From contig JAEWIZ010000022.1 in assembly GCA_023386815.1 (NCBI GenBank), positions 1-64,000 of the forward strand: a DNA stretch of 64,000 nucleotides, given 5' to 3'. The DNA is from Bacillota bacterium. Lineage in GTDB: Bacteria; Bacillota; Clostridia; Lachnospirales; Lachnospiraceae. Under the pieces are notes generated by a model, which had not been told where the DNA came from, made no database searches, and worked only from the letters and a program-made list of their open reading frames with translations. Numbering within the stretch: the first letter of the stretch is position 1; the number at the start of each line of letters is the position of its first letter. Below, piece by piece: positions 16,939-26,462 of this stretch. The position numbers were made by a program, and so were the translations under genes.

Positions 16939-17489
16939 CTATATCAGTCTCATTAATTTGCAATTATCGATTCCTGCACTCCAAAACTTTTCAATAGGTA
17001 TGTCTTTAATTTGACAAAGTATACTTGAATTCATTGCACCATGTCCAACAATCAAAATATCTTTGCCTTGTTTTAATTCAGGTTCAACAATTTCTTTAAT
17101 AAATTCTCCTGTTCTTGAATATAACTCTTCAAAACTTTCAGCATCTTCCACTGGAGTTATATACCTTTCTGGGTTTTTGAAAAGTATATTTATTGGACAA
17201 TCCGGAATTTGGAAACTATTTTCAAGTCCTTCATATATACCAAAACACATTTCTACTAATCTTTCATCAATTACAATTGGAACATTTCTTTCTTTTAATA
17301 CAATCTCTGCCGTTTCTTTTGCACGACTTAAGGGAGAGCAATAACATATATCAAAATGAATATCTCTGTATTCTTTCCATGCGTTTTCTGCCATCATTCT
17401 TCCATCTTCATTTAAAGATATGTCTGTTCTTCCTTGCAATTATGTTTTGCATTCCAATCAGTTTTACCATGTCTCATTATGTATAACAT
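16939..17489 (-). pseudogene. Histidine phosphatase (phosphoglycerate mutase family) with a single-base frameshift
   Basis: The main frame (16939-17439) begins with QGRTDISLNEDGRMMAE and contains YCSPLSRAKETAEI and the second catalytic His in ILIVGHGAMN. The N-terminal catalytic motif is in another frame: ATG 17489 with TGAGG upstream reads MLYIMRHGKTDWNAKH, holding the RHG nucleophile His. The two frames join at 'cataattgcaagg', where one extra A would restore HKLQGRTD. Loss of one base from an A run is therefore the simplest explanation: a recent mutation or a sequencing error. The intact protein would be about 182 aa, normal for the family. Confidence 0.8.
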
Positions 17490-17535
17490 ATTTAATCCTC
17501 ACAAATTCAAATTTTTCACTGCACTGTTGCTAATC

Positions 17536-18003
17536 CTATTTGGGTTTATTTGATTCATAGATACTCACATAGTTATCAACAGATATTTTGGAACACAACT
17601 CACCGATTAATTCCAACGGAATTATGTCTATCCGCTTAAACCTGATACAGCTTTTTCCCATATCGAGCTTACCGATATTCAAATCCTCATAGGATTTCTT
17701 AAACCATTCTAAAAGCGCTCCATCTGCATAAATACCCATATGATATAATGCAATATAACCTTTCTGATTTGCCAATCCCATAAAAGGAAGTGGCTCCTTA
17801 GAATTGACATGGTAACCCATCGGATATATTTCATGGGGCACTACATATCCAATCATGCCATAATGAAATATTTCTTTAAATCCCTGCGGCAGATTATTCA
17901 AAATAGTCTTTCTTAAGGATTTTAAAGCTGTTTGGCGTTCAATAGGCTGATTTTTGATATAGTCATCCGGTGTAATGATTGAATAATTCTTATTTTCTTG
18001 CAT
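17536..18003 (-). CDS. DUF1801-family protein
   Basis: 155 aa matching the DUF1801/YdhG-like fold: QTALKSLRKTILNNLPQGFKE near 25-45, the FHYGMIGYVVP motif near 46-57 and YIALYHMGIYADG near 83-95, ending in a KLDMGKSCIRF block. The family is small, cytosolic and of unknown function. AAGGAGAGA precedes ATG 18003. The gene stands alone in the accessory region. Confidence 0.85.
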   Translation of the reverse strand: MQENKNYSIITPDDYIKNQPIERQTALKSLRKTILNNLPQGFKEIFHYGMIGYVVPHEIYPMGYHVNSKEPLPFMGLANQKGYIALYHMGIYADGALLEWFKKSYEDLNIGKLDMGKSCIRFKRIDIIPLELIGELCSKISVDNYVSIYESNKPK

Positions 18004-18071
18004 CTTCTCTCCTTAATAGTCTGAATTCTTTATGATTGCGAAATGAGTGACTCATCACCATACATTATTTT

Positions 18072-18177
18072 CTATTTGTGACCGTCCAGATCAGCAAAAC
18101 GATCATAGTACATCCAGCCTTCATCTTGGGGCTCCATAAAGCGTGTTGCTCCATTTTCGAGTGCCACCGTATCTTCT
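18072..18177 (-). pseudogene. C-terminal fragment of a VOC/glyoxalase-like protein
   Basis: The minus strand reads VALENGATRFMEPQDEGW followed by YYDRFADLDGHK and a stop at 18072-18074. This is the C-terminal beta-alpha-beta unit of VOC proteins, whose metal-proximal motif is usually FADLDGH. No N-terminal module or start codon is present, so only about 33 codons remain. Confidence 0.6.
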
Positions 18178-18245
18178 CCTTTTATCCTTTACTTGGTTGT
18201 TGTAATTAACCGGCGTATCAATATCAATACATTGGAATTCGACTA

Positions 18246-19079
18246 CTACTCAATCCTCGGAAGAAAACCTTTTACTTCATTTACTAATTGCTTTAACTGT
18301 GTGCAGGCATTTGTACTGTCTATTCCGACAGCTGCAAAAATTGAATTTACTTTATCTTTGTAGCCAAGTGGATGAATTTTAAAACTATCTAACATACCAA
18401 CTGCCTTTTTTTCATTTAGGCAGTATTCTTCATTTAATGCAAACAACACTTGGTTAAGTGCTGAAATGGCTCGAACTATATGTGCTGTGACATAATAAGC
18501 ATCATTCTTTTTGGCGTTACTTTCTGCAAACATTAATGAAAACCCAGCTTCAAATCCAAAGAAACCAATGATAGCTTCCTTCAATTTTGACGGATATTGT
18601 TCTGCAACACTTTTTCGTGCAGAGATATTACCCTGTTTATCCCATAATATTTTGCATATTGCCAATTCGCCCATGTACATCACATTGATGTAGGCGTGAG
18701 GATGTCCGGTTTGATAATGTGCAGAGATACTTCCCTTCTGACATTCTGTAATCACATGTTCAACTCGTTCAGCGTCTCGAAGAATAAAGTCAACATGATA
18801 TCCATCAATAATAAGCCAACCACCACCATTAACCCAATTTCCCCACTCACCGGGAGGAACAATCAGGTTTTCCCTATGCTCATCATCTAAAATTTGTGCT
18901 GCCTTGTTCAGAGTTACAAGGTCAAATGTGGCATTATCGTAATAGATACCAATGTCAATATCGGATTCAGGGGAATATGTTCCCCTTGCACGCGAGCCGC
19001 CAAGTACAACAGCTTCAATACCTGAAATTGTTGATAAAGCTGTTGCAACTTTATCTAAAATTACTCTGATTTCATTCAT
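18246..19079 (-). CDS. Nucleotidyltransferase-domain protein (MNT/aminoglycoside nucleotidyltransferase type)
   Basis: 277 aa. The polymerase-beta-type catalytic signature VVLGGSRARGT then SDIDIGIYY lies at residues about 23-48, with a third acidic residue likely in YHVDFILRD near 98. The C-terminal helical part (EAIIGFFGFEAGFSLMFAE, later AISALNQVLFALNE) resembles the substrate-binding domain of kanamycin/streptomycin nucleotidyltransferase-like proteins of Firmicutes. It would transfer a nucleotide to a small hydroxylated substrate or protein; a resistance role is possible but not shown. The catalytic residues look complete. Confidence 0.8.
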   Translation of the reverse strand: MNEIRVILDKVATALSTISGIEAVVLGGSRARGTYSPESDIDIGIYYDNATFDLVTLNKAAQILDDEHRENLIVPPGEWGNWVNGGGWLIIDGYHVDFILRDAERVEHVITECQKGSISAHYQTGHPHAYINVMYMGELAICKILWDKQGNISARKSVAEQYPSKLKEAIIGFFGFEAGFSLMFAESNAKKNDAYYVTAHIVRAISALNQVLFALNEEYCLNEKKAVGMLDSFKIHPLGYKDKVNSIFAAVGIDSTNACTQLKQLVNEVKGFLPRIE

Positions 19080-19176
19080 GTCTAGATCTCCATACTTTCG
19101 TTAATATACAATTCTTTAGCCGTAGATATGATTTGTTCTGCATTTTGCTTCTGCAATGATTTTATCCTGTGATTTA

Positions 19177-19602
19177 CTATAACAAGGCAAAATGGGAACT
19201 GTCCATCATTGATTTCATCTGACATAAGCAAAAGGGATGTCCGGCGGGGTCAAACATAACTCTCCAATCATTAGAAAATTGCTCATTTGCAATTGATGCT
19301 CCACAATGGATTGCATATTGAACTGATTTTTCCAGATCATTAACAGCGAAGTCTATATGTGCCATTTGCTGTTGAGCTTCAGGCTCGTCCGGCCACACAG
19401 GCGGTTTATACTCAGGATTTCGTTGAAACAATATACCAGGATATGCTCCCTGTTTGGTTCCTGGAGCGTATACACAGGCCCAATCTTCATCGATAAACAT
19501 TATTTCCCACTTGAGTAATGACCCATAAAAGTTTGCTAATCCATGTGGGTCTTTGCAATCCATCGTAAATGAGTACATTTTGATTTTCAGTTCCTCTTCC
19601 AT
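19177..19602 (-). CDS. VOC-family (glyoxalase-like) protein
   Basis: 141 aa with two beta-alpha-beta-beta-beta modules. The first begins MYSFTMDCKDPHGLANFYGS, the second at MAHIDFAVNDLEKSVQYA, and the end carries FDPAGHPFCLCQ, a modified form of the usual metal-binding HPFCLC motif. Relatives include glyoxalases, dioxygenases and small-molecule binding resistance proteins; function cannot be assigned. GAGGAGG stands 8-10 nt before ATG 19602. Confidence 0.85.
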   Translation of the reverse strand: MEEELKIKMYSFTMDCKDPHGLANFYGSLLKWEIMFIDEDWACVYAPGTKQGAYPGILFQRNPEYKPPVWPDEPEAQQQMAHIDFAVNDLEKSVQYAIHCGASIANEQFSNDWRVMFDPAGHPFCLCQMKSMMDSSHFALL

Positions 19603-19711
19603 AACGCTAGTACCTCCTCATAAATAATTTACACAACAGCTTAAATTGATTATAGGTTACGCTTTATTTTAAAAGTATTGGCATTCGGTTTACTTCCCAA
19701 TTGTAAAAAGC

Positions 19712-20635
19712 TTACGAATCAATAATTATTCCTAACAAAAGCAAAAGTGTATTCCTACATACCTCCTGTGACTGTAAATCACCCACATACATATATTCCT
19801 TTTGACCTTCCAATACAGTGTAATTTGATTTATATTGAATTAAGTACTCCAATTCGTCTTTTTTTAGATAAGTATAATATATAAATTGTTCTTCCGTGAT
19901 ATTGTCAGTATCCTTACGAAAGATTCTTTGCTGATAATGATATACATTGGACATGCGGATGCCGCTCATTACCGAAGCATTTTCTGAACTCAATAACTCC
20001 ATCAGTTCCTGATAAGTATTATTTTCATATACCGATTTAACCTGAGAAAGATTCTTAGATATAAGAATATTCACTTCAACATTACTATATAAATAGGCGG
20101 ATATCTTCGCTAATTCAACATTGGAGTTCTTTTTTTGAAAAGTAACGCACTCTAAGTTATCATACCGATGCTCCGCCATATTGTTCAAATTTAAGAGTAA
20201 GTCAAATCCATTATTTCCGATATAATTCAGAAATGTTTGATATCGCTCCTTATCATCGTTAGATATCCGAGAAAAACGAACAGTTCCTTCATTATCAAAT
20301 TCAGGGAAGCAATCTTTAATCCCTTCCGATAGATTTGCCGAATATTCTGAATATAAATTATCCACCATTTTATCTGTGTTTGCGTCAATATTAGATATTT
20401 GATGAAAATCAATCGTAGCTTCCTCAGTTTTTATACTTGTTATCTGCATCGGAATATATTCCGTTATATCTTCGTAGGGATTACAATTGTCTATATCTGT
20501 ACCTTTTTCTATTTGAACCTCATCAGAAACTGACGGTCTAAAATTAAGAAAATAGACTTTAGCTATTATGAAAACTAAAATTACTATTAATGGGATCAGT
20601 AATAATAAGAGCTTTTTCATCTTTAACCTTTCCAT
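19712..20635 (-). CDS. Membrane-anchored extracellular protein of unknown function
   Basis: 307 aa. An N-terminal hydrophobic helix (KKLLLLLIPLIVILVFIIAK) should anchor the protein with the rest outside the cell. The exported part is acidic, with few Cys and no recognised motif. A second ATG at 20620 also has a usable ribosome binding site, so the start could be five codons later. The gene follows the DUF5050 lipoprotein gene on the same strand at about 160 bp, so the two may share a transcript. Confidence 0.6.
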   Translation of the reverse strand: MERLKMKKLLLLLIPLIVILVFIIAKVYFLNFRPSVSDEVQIEKGTDIDNCNPYEDITEYIPMQITSIKTEEATIDFHQISNIDANTDKMVDNLYSEYSANLSEGIKDCFPEFDNEGTVRFSRISNDDKERYQTFLNYIGNNGFDLLLNLNNMAEHRYDNLECVTFQKKNSNVELAKISAYLYSNVEVNILISKNLSQVKSVYENNTYQELMELLSSENASVMSGIRMSNVYHYQQRIFRKDTDNITEEQFIYYTYLKKDELEYLIQYKSNYTVLEGQKEYMYVGDLQSQEVCRNTLLLLLGIIIDS

Positions 20636-20793
20636 ATTAATCCCCTTTCAAGTATGCAAAAGTAGTAAATGCAAACCAACTAAAGAAACATAATAGGCAG
20701 TTGAAACTGCTCCTGGTGAAGTTATATTGAAAATAGCCTGTACTTCGTTCCAAACTACTTGCCTGCTGCTCATAGTTGCACCCCAGAATTTTA

Positions 20794-22548
20794 TTACTCC
20801 AGCCACTGGTCAGCCTGATGACCTCCGACCCCATACCAGCGCGGATTATCCAATTTCCAAAGATCGTCGTTGATATAACCTGCGACAGACAGCGCCTCAT
20901 CAAAGCTGTCTGCCTGTATAACGTTGTCTTGTAGTTTTTTCATTTTTCCGTTTACAAGCTTTTGTTCAATGAAATGATAATCCTCGTTTGTCCCCTCATA
21001 GGACACGCTGTTCGTAACCACGAACTCTCCGTTAATAAACTGATAAATATCCCACTGCTGGTTACTTGCGCCAGAGCCTCCGGTTGAGTAAATATATTTC
21101 TTTTCCGGGTCAAGGGCTGGATTGTAAATCCTGGAAAATGATTCGGATTCAATAAAAGATGATATTTTCGGATCCCAAAGCCAGCAAGCATACCAGGTAT
21201 TTCCATGAGCGCCGCTAAAATCATTTAAGATAATCACATCTTTATAACCGTCAAAATTTACATCTACAACATGCAGACCCATGGTATCCATCATTTCATT
21301 ATAAACAGAGTTTCCAATCACCTGATCAAAAGAAGTCTTCGAAAAGTCTGCCGTGAGTAGGAGAAGCCCGTTTTCATCAAAGATCTCCAACCCCATAACA
21401 TATCCCATCGCCCATTCGTCCGCATCCTGTGTCACACCTGTAGCTACAAACCGATATTTTGGCATATCTTTATGGAGTATGGCGTTGACTTCATAGGTTA
21501 CATCCTTGAACGCTTCGCTTGCCAGATCCGCTAAAAGCTGTTTGTCGCCGCCATCTATATTCACAGAATAGATATTTGCGCCGGTTATCGTATAATAAAT
21601 TCTATCATCCCCAACGACAAGCCAGGCCGCGTTATCATCGGAAAGGAGTTTCCTATCACTGCCATCCGTATTAATGCAATAGATTTTCCACTCATTTCCA
21701 TTGTTATAATAAATTCGGTTACCAACTACATTTATGTCTAGCGCATAGTCGTCGTTCAGCTTGTGTCTTTCACTACCGTCGGTTCTAATGGCATAAAGTT
21801 TGTGGTCGTCAGTCACATTGTTATAATAGATCCAACCGTCTGCAACAAACAAAAGATAAGGACTATCATCAATCAACTTTATTCTGTCGCTTCCATCCGT
21901 TTTCATGCTGTAGATACCCTTGTTACCGCTAAGCTCACCGGAATAATAAATCCGGTCGCCGACCACATTCATATACAAGGGAATGTCACTACTTAATTTT
22001 TTTCGATCACTGCCATCGGTTTTCAGGCTGTAAAGGCTAAAATCATCATCGGTATTGCTATAATATATCCTGTCGCCGACGACATTAATATCCCCGGAAT
22101 TATCGTCGTTCAGCTTTTGCACCCCGCTGCCGTCGGTATTCAGGACATAGATCTTCATTCCATCGTTCCCGTTTTGAAAATAAATCCGTTCACCAGATAG
22201 ATAAAACCAGGGCGTCCAATCATTGGTAAGTTTATGATTATTACTACCGTTCGTATTCATGCTGTAAAGTGTTCCATTATCATAGCTGTTAACATAATAA
22301 ATCGTATCGCCTTGGATAGCACAATTCCCATGGTTATTTAAACCCTTTGATGTAATTACTGGGGTGATTGACCCTGCGGCTCCAGGTTCTGACGGTTTGG
22401 TGAGCGGGGACGGTTCAGGTTCGTTATCACCTGTTTCAATTTCAGGGGTACTTGGTACTACTTCTGAAATTCTCCCACTTTGAGTCCTGCAACTGCTGAA
22501 ACTCAGTAAAGATAAGAGAACGGTAAAAATAATCACACTTTTTTTCAT
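20794..22548 (-). CDS. Lipoprotein with DUF5050 beta-propeller repeats
   Basis: 584 aa. The N-terminus is a lipoprotein signal with lipobox LSFSSC, so the protein should be anchored to the outer face of the membrane. From about residue 70 to 330 there are seven to eight repeats of the type DRIYYSNTDDDFSLYSLKTDGSDRKKLSSD, matching DUF5050/WD40-like propeller blades. The C-terminal part (VDVNFDGYKDVIILNDFSG then WYACWLWDP) resembles FG-GAP-like/XAC2610-related domains with a calcium-type DxNxDGxxD loop. A ligand- or polymer-binding surface role is likely. Base composition is more GC-rich than its neighbours, hinting at a different origin. Confidence 0.8.
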   Translation of the reverse strand: MKKSVIIFTVLLSLLSFSSCRTQSGRISEVVPSTPEIETGDNEPEPSPLTKPSEPGAAGSITPVITSKGLNNHGNCAIQGDTIYYVNSYDNGTLYSMNTNGSNNHKLTNDWTPWFYLSGERIYFQNGNDGMKIYVLNTDGSGVQKLNDDNSGDINVVGDRIYYSNTDDDFSLYSLKTDGSDRKKLSSDIPLYMNVVGDRIYYSGELSGNKGIYSMKTDGSDRIKLIDDSPYLLFVADGWIYYNNVTDDHKLYAIRTDGSERHKLNDDYALDINVVGNRIYYNNGNEWKIYCINTDGSDRKLLSDDNAAWLVVGDDRIYYTITGANIYSVNIDGGDKQLLADLASEAFKDVTYEVNAILHKDMPKYRFVATGVTQDADEWAMGYVMGLEIFDENGLLLLTADFSKTSFDQVIGNSVYNEMMDTMGLHVVDVNFDGYKDVIILNDFSGAHGNTWYACWLWDPKISSFIESESFSRIYNPALDPEKKYIYSTGGSGASNQQWDIYQFINGEFVVTNSVSYEGTNEDYHFIEQKLVNGKMKKLQDNVIQADSFDEALSVAGYINDDLWKLDNPRWYGVGGHQADQWLE

Positions 22549-22686
22549 AGCTGCTCCTTTTCATTAAGTGTCGTCATGGTAATGATCGCATAGGTTAGCC
22601 ATAACGAGCTTTACCTACATTATTGCCCAAGATTAGTCTTAAGGATCGTGGTTTTCTAGATAAGTAAAATTATTGATAGGATTAAC

Positions 22687-23217
22687 TTAACTAAAAGTGT
22701 TATTGTAATATAGGATCTTTGATTTGTTGAAATCAACCAAAAAGCAGATGGTTACGATGAATGTCAAAATAATACAGATTATTGCTACTGCTGGAATCAA
22801 CGATAATACGAAAGTCAAAACATTAAAAATTGCGAGAAGATTCCAGGTAGATTTCAGTCTGCTTCCATTGAAAAGCGTACTATATTTTCTCTCTATATCA
22901 ATAACACCCATAACGATATTATATGAAATATATAAAGAGACAGCCATAGACGCTAATACAAGAACGTAAGACAATACACCCAGTGAAGAAGAAATGCCAA
23001 GCAAATCCAGTAAATATAGAATCCCCGTATAAATTGCCATGCCAGTAGCATAGGGTTTAACCTTAATAAAAAGCTCACTTTCTCTTCCCATCTCTACTAG
23101 TCCATTAATCATAATAATGTAACCTACAAAATCCGGAATCAGACCAATCTGTGAATTACCAAGATTAAGATTGAAATCTAAAAATATTAATATAAATCCA
23201 GTAAATATATTCTTCAT
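22687..23217 (-). CDS. Five-helix membrane protein of unknown function
   Basis: 176 aa with about five membrane segments. The opening FTGFILIFLDFNLNLGNSQIG and IPDFVGYIIMINGL resemble a Clostridia/Bacilli family of uncharacterised membrane proteins that carry the IPDFIGYI motif. The C-terminus ends with a long hydrophobic pair (LAIFNVLTFVLSLIPAVAI and ICIILTFIVTICFLV). GAGAGGGAG precedes the ATG. No partner is evident. Confidence 0.65.
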   Translation of the reverse strand: MKNIFTGFILIFLDFNLNLGNSQIGLIPDFVGYIIMINGLVEMGRESELFIKVKPYATGMAIYTGILYLLDLLGISSSLGVLSYVLVLASMAVSLYISYNIVMGVIDIERKYSTLFNGSRLKSTWNLLAIFNVLTFVLSLIPAVAIICIILTFIVTICFLVDFNKSKILYYNNTFS

Positions 23218-23286
23218 TTTTATGTACTCCCTCTCTAAAAATTGATTAATTTTTTATATTAAATTTTTTGTACTTGTAAAATGAAA

Positions 23287-23637
23287 TTACTCTTGCCATC
23301 TCCATTTTGAAAAGTACTTATTAGTTGAAAACAAAACATAATGAGTCACATCATTACTTTGAAATATATGCAAAGCACCCATTTGATTTTCTACATCCTC
23401 TTGAAATCCTTCATTTTGCATAAAATCTTGTAAAGAAGCATTGGGCTTGGATACAATAACCTTAGGATATTTTTGTATTTTAATATATTCTTTTTCTGTA
23501 AACATAACCTGAAGCAATCCATTTGCTGTGGAAAAAAGATTGAAAACACCAAATTTAGAGAATGAAACAAATGAACCTATGCCAATAATAGCTATCAAAA
23601 TGATAAATACTCCAATAATTATTTTCTTTTTAACCAT
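23287..23637 (-). CDS. Small membrane-anchored protein
   Basis: 116 aa with one N-terminal hydrophobic helix (IIIGVFIILIAIIGIGSF) and an exported domain. The segment LQDFMQNEGFQEDVENQMGA followed by LHIFQSNDVTHYVLFSTN looks like a compact beta-rich fold seen in small Bacillus/Clostridium lipoprotein-like proteins, but the family is not recognised with certainty. It stands alone on the minus strand. Confidence 0.6.
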   Translation of the reverse strand: MVKKKIIIGVFIILIAIIGIGSFVSFSKFGVFNLFSTANGLLQVMFTEKEYIKIQKYPKVIVSKPNASLQDFMQNEGFQEDVENQMGALHIFQSNDVTHYVLFSTNKYFSKWRWQE

Positions 23638-23726
23638 TTACCCAAACCCCTATCTATCATATAATAATCTTCACTTTAAATTCCTAGTTATCTCTAGATT
23701 GTTGTAAAATCGTTTGAAGGCAATCG

Positions 23727-23926
23727 TCAACGAATTCGAAATAAGTCTGCTACGCAATTCCTTATAACCCATGTTAATAGTTTAATTACAATATACGACA
23801 GTTCACCTTTACCAACCCATGGCAAAACAATAACCTTCTGAATGCCCATATGATAATAAACATAAGGAACAGTTCGAATTATTTCGCTATTTATAAACTC
23901 TATTGAGTGTTTTTTGCAATGGATTT
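23727..23926 (-). pseudogene. Coding-like remnant without a proper start
   Basis: The minus strand is open from 23926 to TGA 23727-23729 and reads, in part, SEIIRTVPYVYYHMGIQKVI then LPWVGKGELSYIVIK and LLTWVIRNCVADLFRIR. This is protein-like sequence with no good start codon or ribosome binding site, and it overlaps the 3' end of the next gene. An internal ATG would give 40 codons. It is probably the tail of a lost gene. Confidence 0.35.
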
Positions 23927-24226
23927 ACTCTTAATATGTTTAAACAAGTATGCAAGAATTGTTATCATTATGCTTATCATAAATATAGGTAAGTAGAACA
24001 AGTAAAAACCCATTGACCAATCGTTATGGAAATAAAGTTCCAGTTTTCCTTCCAATGTAGGCTGAGAATTAATTGAAAAGATATCTCTTAAAAACAAACT
24101 TCCTGATACGATTAAGGCAGTAACAGGTATACACCATAATAATTTTGGAATATATTTAAAAATGACCCAAGTAACGATTGCAATTAAGAACAAAATAACT
24201 GCATATAAAGTAACTATAACAATCAT
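23900..24226 (-). CDS. Three-helix membrane protein of unknown function
   Basis: 108 aa. Hydrophobic segments lie at about 1-24 (IVIVTLYAVILFLIAIVTWV), 31-48 (LLWCIPVTALIVSGSLF) and 72-95 (GFYLFYLPIFMISIMITILA). A basic tail (KHIKSKSIAKN) is cytosolic. ATG 24226 is chosen over GTG 24235 since AAAGGTG lies just before it. The family is not recognised. Confidence 0.6.
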   Translation of the reverse strand: MIVIVTLYAVILFLIAIVTWVIFKYIPKLLWCIPVTALIVSGSLFLRDIFSINSQPTLEGKLELYFHNDWSMGFYLFYLPIFMISIMITILAYLFKHIKSKSIAKNTQ

Positions 24227-24393
24227 ATTTATCACCTTTCTTGAAATTTAATACTACACAAGCGATAACAATAGTGTATCTCTATTACATTAACACTCCT
24301 CCAGCTACTTAATAAACATAAATACATCGGTCCACTGGTTCTCCTCAAGGTTTACAAGCAAATCGAACATCAATTAAATTAGGCAGATGCACC

Positions 24394-24969
24394 TTAAAAT
24401 CCCATGGCTCTTTTTACAATTTCCATTTGTTCAGTTGAAGTCAATTTTTCTAAAAGCAGAAACGCAACTCCTGAGGCAGTCTCCGGGCAATAAGATGTAA
24501 TAATATTGTCATCCACAACAATTGGTTCATTAACTACAACAACGCCAAACTCTTCTAGTTGCTTTTGACGATATGCATCTTTTAAATGATAGGTCGTAGC
24601 TTTTCTGCCTTTAAGAACACCACTCTTCCCAACCGGTAGTGCAGCAACACACACGGTTGCGATTATTTTACCTTTTTTATCGAATTCACGTATTAGATTT
24701 AGGAACCATTCATCATAAGCCTCATCATAAAATCCATATTCTTCAAATCCACCAGGGATCGCTAATGCATCATAATCATCTACATTTATTTCATCTATGG
24801 TTTTTTCGACTATTACGGGAATATTGAAGGTACTTATAACCTCTTTTTGAAATCCGCAGGTCACAACTGAAACATCATAACCATAATCATTAGCCCATCC
24901 CATAACATCAATAAAAACACTAAACTCCATAGTTTCAAATCCTTTAGCTAAAAACACCAATGTTTTCAT
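24394..24969 (-). CDS. DJ-1/PfpI-family protein
   Basis: 191 aa. The fold markers are the conserved acidic E15 in GFETMEF, the ALAIPGGFEE loop near 68-77 and the nucleophile Cys107 in IATVCVAALPVG. Known relatives (ThiJ/PfpI/YajL) are deglycases, chaperones or amidotransferase-like hydrolases; here length and motifs fit the DJ-1 subgroup. ATG 24969 is used because AGGAGG lies 9 nt upstream; the open frame extends 32 codons further but without a ribosome binding site. Confidence 0.88.
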   Translation of the reverse strand: MKTLVFLAKGFETMEFSVFIDVMGWANDYGYDVSVVTCGFQKEVISTFNIPVIVEKTIDEINVDDYDALAIPGGFEEYGFYDEAYDEWFLNLIREFDKKGKIIATVCVAALPVGKSGVLKGRKATTYHLKDAYRQKQLEEFGVVVVNEPIVVDDNIITSYCPETASGVAFLLLEKLTSTEQMEIVKRAMGF

Positions 24970-25234
24970 GAATCTATTTCCTCCTTTTTGCCCCTTTAAT
25001 TGGATGATCAGTGACAATGTGTTGATTATATCCAAAGAGATTTCATTTATGTGCCTTAAGGTCAAAATCTATAGTAAACAGTATACCATATTTTGTAATA
25101 AAAATAATACTATTTTTATTCTATACAGAAATGAACTAAATGCTATGGCATTATATTTTGGGACTGAGTTAACGTCAATTTACTAATTATAACTTTTTTA
25201 ATATTATAACAGACAATTGCTTTTTGTCATAAAA

Positions 25235-25276
25235 TAAGGCTTCCTATGATTTCGAATGTTATCATAGAAAGCCTTA
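25235..25276 (-). terminator. Terminator downstream of the 25322 gene
   Basis: 16-nt arms (25235-25250 and 25261-25276) pair with one mismatch around a 10-nt loop. On the minus strand the stem is followed by a T-rich tract (TTATTTTAT). It lies about 45 nt past the stop of the small minus-strand gene. Confidence 0.7.
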
Positions 25277-25321
25277 TGGAACTACTTAATTTGCAGATTT
25301 CATGTCACAATCTCCATCGTT

Positions 25322-25579
25322 TTAATAAAGTGTAGGAATAGGTGGACACGATACTTGATCAATGGTATTAGGATCAAACCCATAAAATACCCATTTTCTA
25401 CCGTCCCATCTGTAACCTGAAACTTCGCCGTATTCTATTCTTGTTGGATAAAACCAGAAGGAATTTCCTCTTCTTGGCCAAACATAAGTATATTCATATA
25501 TACAGTCAATGATATAAGAGTTTCTTGGTTTTTTAGGGCGTGACTTTGGAGGTGGATTGGTAGGAGGTCCATATTGCAT
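25322..25579 (-). CDS. Small Pro- and aromatic-rich protein
   Basis: 85 aa. A proline/lysine-rich start (GPPTNPPPKSRPKKPRN) is followed by a Tyr/Trp/Phe-rich part (EYTYVWPRRGNSFWFYPTRI, YRWDGRKWVFYGFDP) and ends SCPPIPTLY. No signal peptide. Such composition recalls spore-coat or cell-surface small proteins of clostridia, but the assignment is only by composition. It has its own terminator. The ATG is preceded by a weak ribosome binding site. Confidence 0.55.
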   Translation of the reverse strand: MQYGPPTNPPPKSRPKKPRNSYIIDCIYEYTYVWPRRGNSFWFYPTRIEYGEVSGYRWDGRKWVFYGFDPNTIDQVSCPPIPTLY

Positions 25580-25796
25580 ATTAGATTCACTCCATATAAA
25601 GTCTTCTTATCTATTATATGAAAAAGAGTTTCTATAGTTCATTGAATATAACATTGTTCGGGAGTATTTAAGGTGATTTCAAAATAAAGTTTAAGATATC
25701 TGTTGATTAAAACCAGGTAAAGTGATACTTTTAAATAGGAAAAATATTGCAAATTTAGATAAAATAATACGATACATAAGCATGCTTGGAGGAAAT

Positions 25797-26462
25797 ATGG
25801 CACAAATTCTTGTTGTAGAGGACAATCCTGATTACCGGGAACTCCTTCAAAATTTTTTGGAAAACGCAGGTTATATCGTTATCACCGCTGAAGATGGTGT
25901 TGAAGCGTTGGTTATCGTTAAGAAACATACTTTTGATTTAGTATTACTAGATATCATGCTACCTAAAATTGACGGATATGGGGTTTGCGAGGTAATCCGT
26001 CAGGAATCAAGCATCCCTATCATTATGCTGACTGCACTGGATAGCGAGACTCACCAGGTTCGCGGTTTTGAATTATGCATTGATGATTATATTACAAAGC
26101 CGGTTTCCATGCCGATTTTACTTCATAAGGTAGCGGCAGTGCTGCGCAGGTCATCTCCTTCTGCCGGGAATCATCTCATTTATCGAGGCATTAGCTTAGA
26201 TATGAATAGTCACAATGTCAGCGTTTCAGGGAAGCTTACCAATTTTACTCTTCGAGAATTTGAAATCCTTCAGGAGCTGCTGCGTGCGCCTGGCGAGGTA
26301 GTTACCCGTAAAATGCTGCTTTCAAAATTATGGAGCTATGATTTCTTTGGTGATGAGCGTATTGTTGATACTCATATAAAAAATATACGTAGAAAATTGG
26401 GGGTTGAAGACTGCATTGAAACAATTCGCGGCGTGGGCTATCGCTTACAAAAAGAAAATTAA
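25797..26462 (+). CDS. OmpR-family response regulator
   Basis: 221 aa. The receiver domain starts MAQILVVEDNP with the acidic pair E8/D9, phospho-acceptor D52 in VLLDIMLP and K near 101 in YITKPV. A winged-helix DNA-binding domain follows (LTNFTLREFEILQELLRAPG to IETIRGVGYRLQK). ATG 25797 has GGAGG 4 nt before it; the longer frame from 25722 lacks one. It is the first gene of an operon with a sensor kinase and an ABC exporter, which it presumably controls. Confidence 0.93.
   Translation: MAQILVVEDNPDYRELLQNFLENAGYIVITAEDGVEALVIVKKHTFDLVLLDIMLPKIDGYGVCEVIRQESSIPIIMLTALDSETHQVRGFELCIDDYITKPVSMPILLHKVAAVLRRSSPSAGNHLIYRGISLDMNSHNVSVSGKLTNFTLREFEILQELLRAPGEVVTRKMLLSKLWSYDFFGDERIVDTHIKNIRRKLGVEDCIETIRGVGYRLQKEN

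Noticed and set aside
20648..20773. 41-codon minus-strand frame between the lipoprotein and 19712 genes
   Set aside because: It has a hydrophobic end (YYVSLVGLHLLLL), but no clear ribosome binding site, and another frame across it is equally open.
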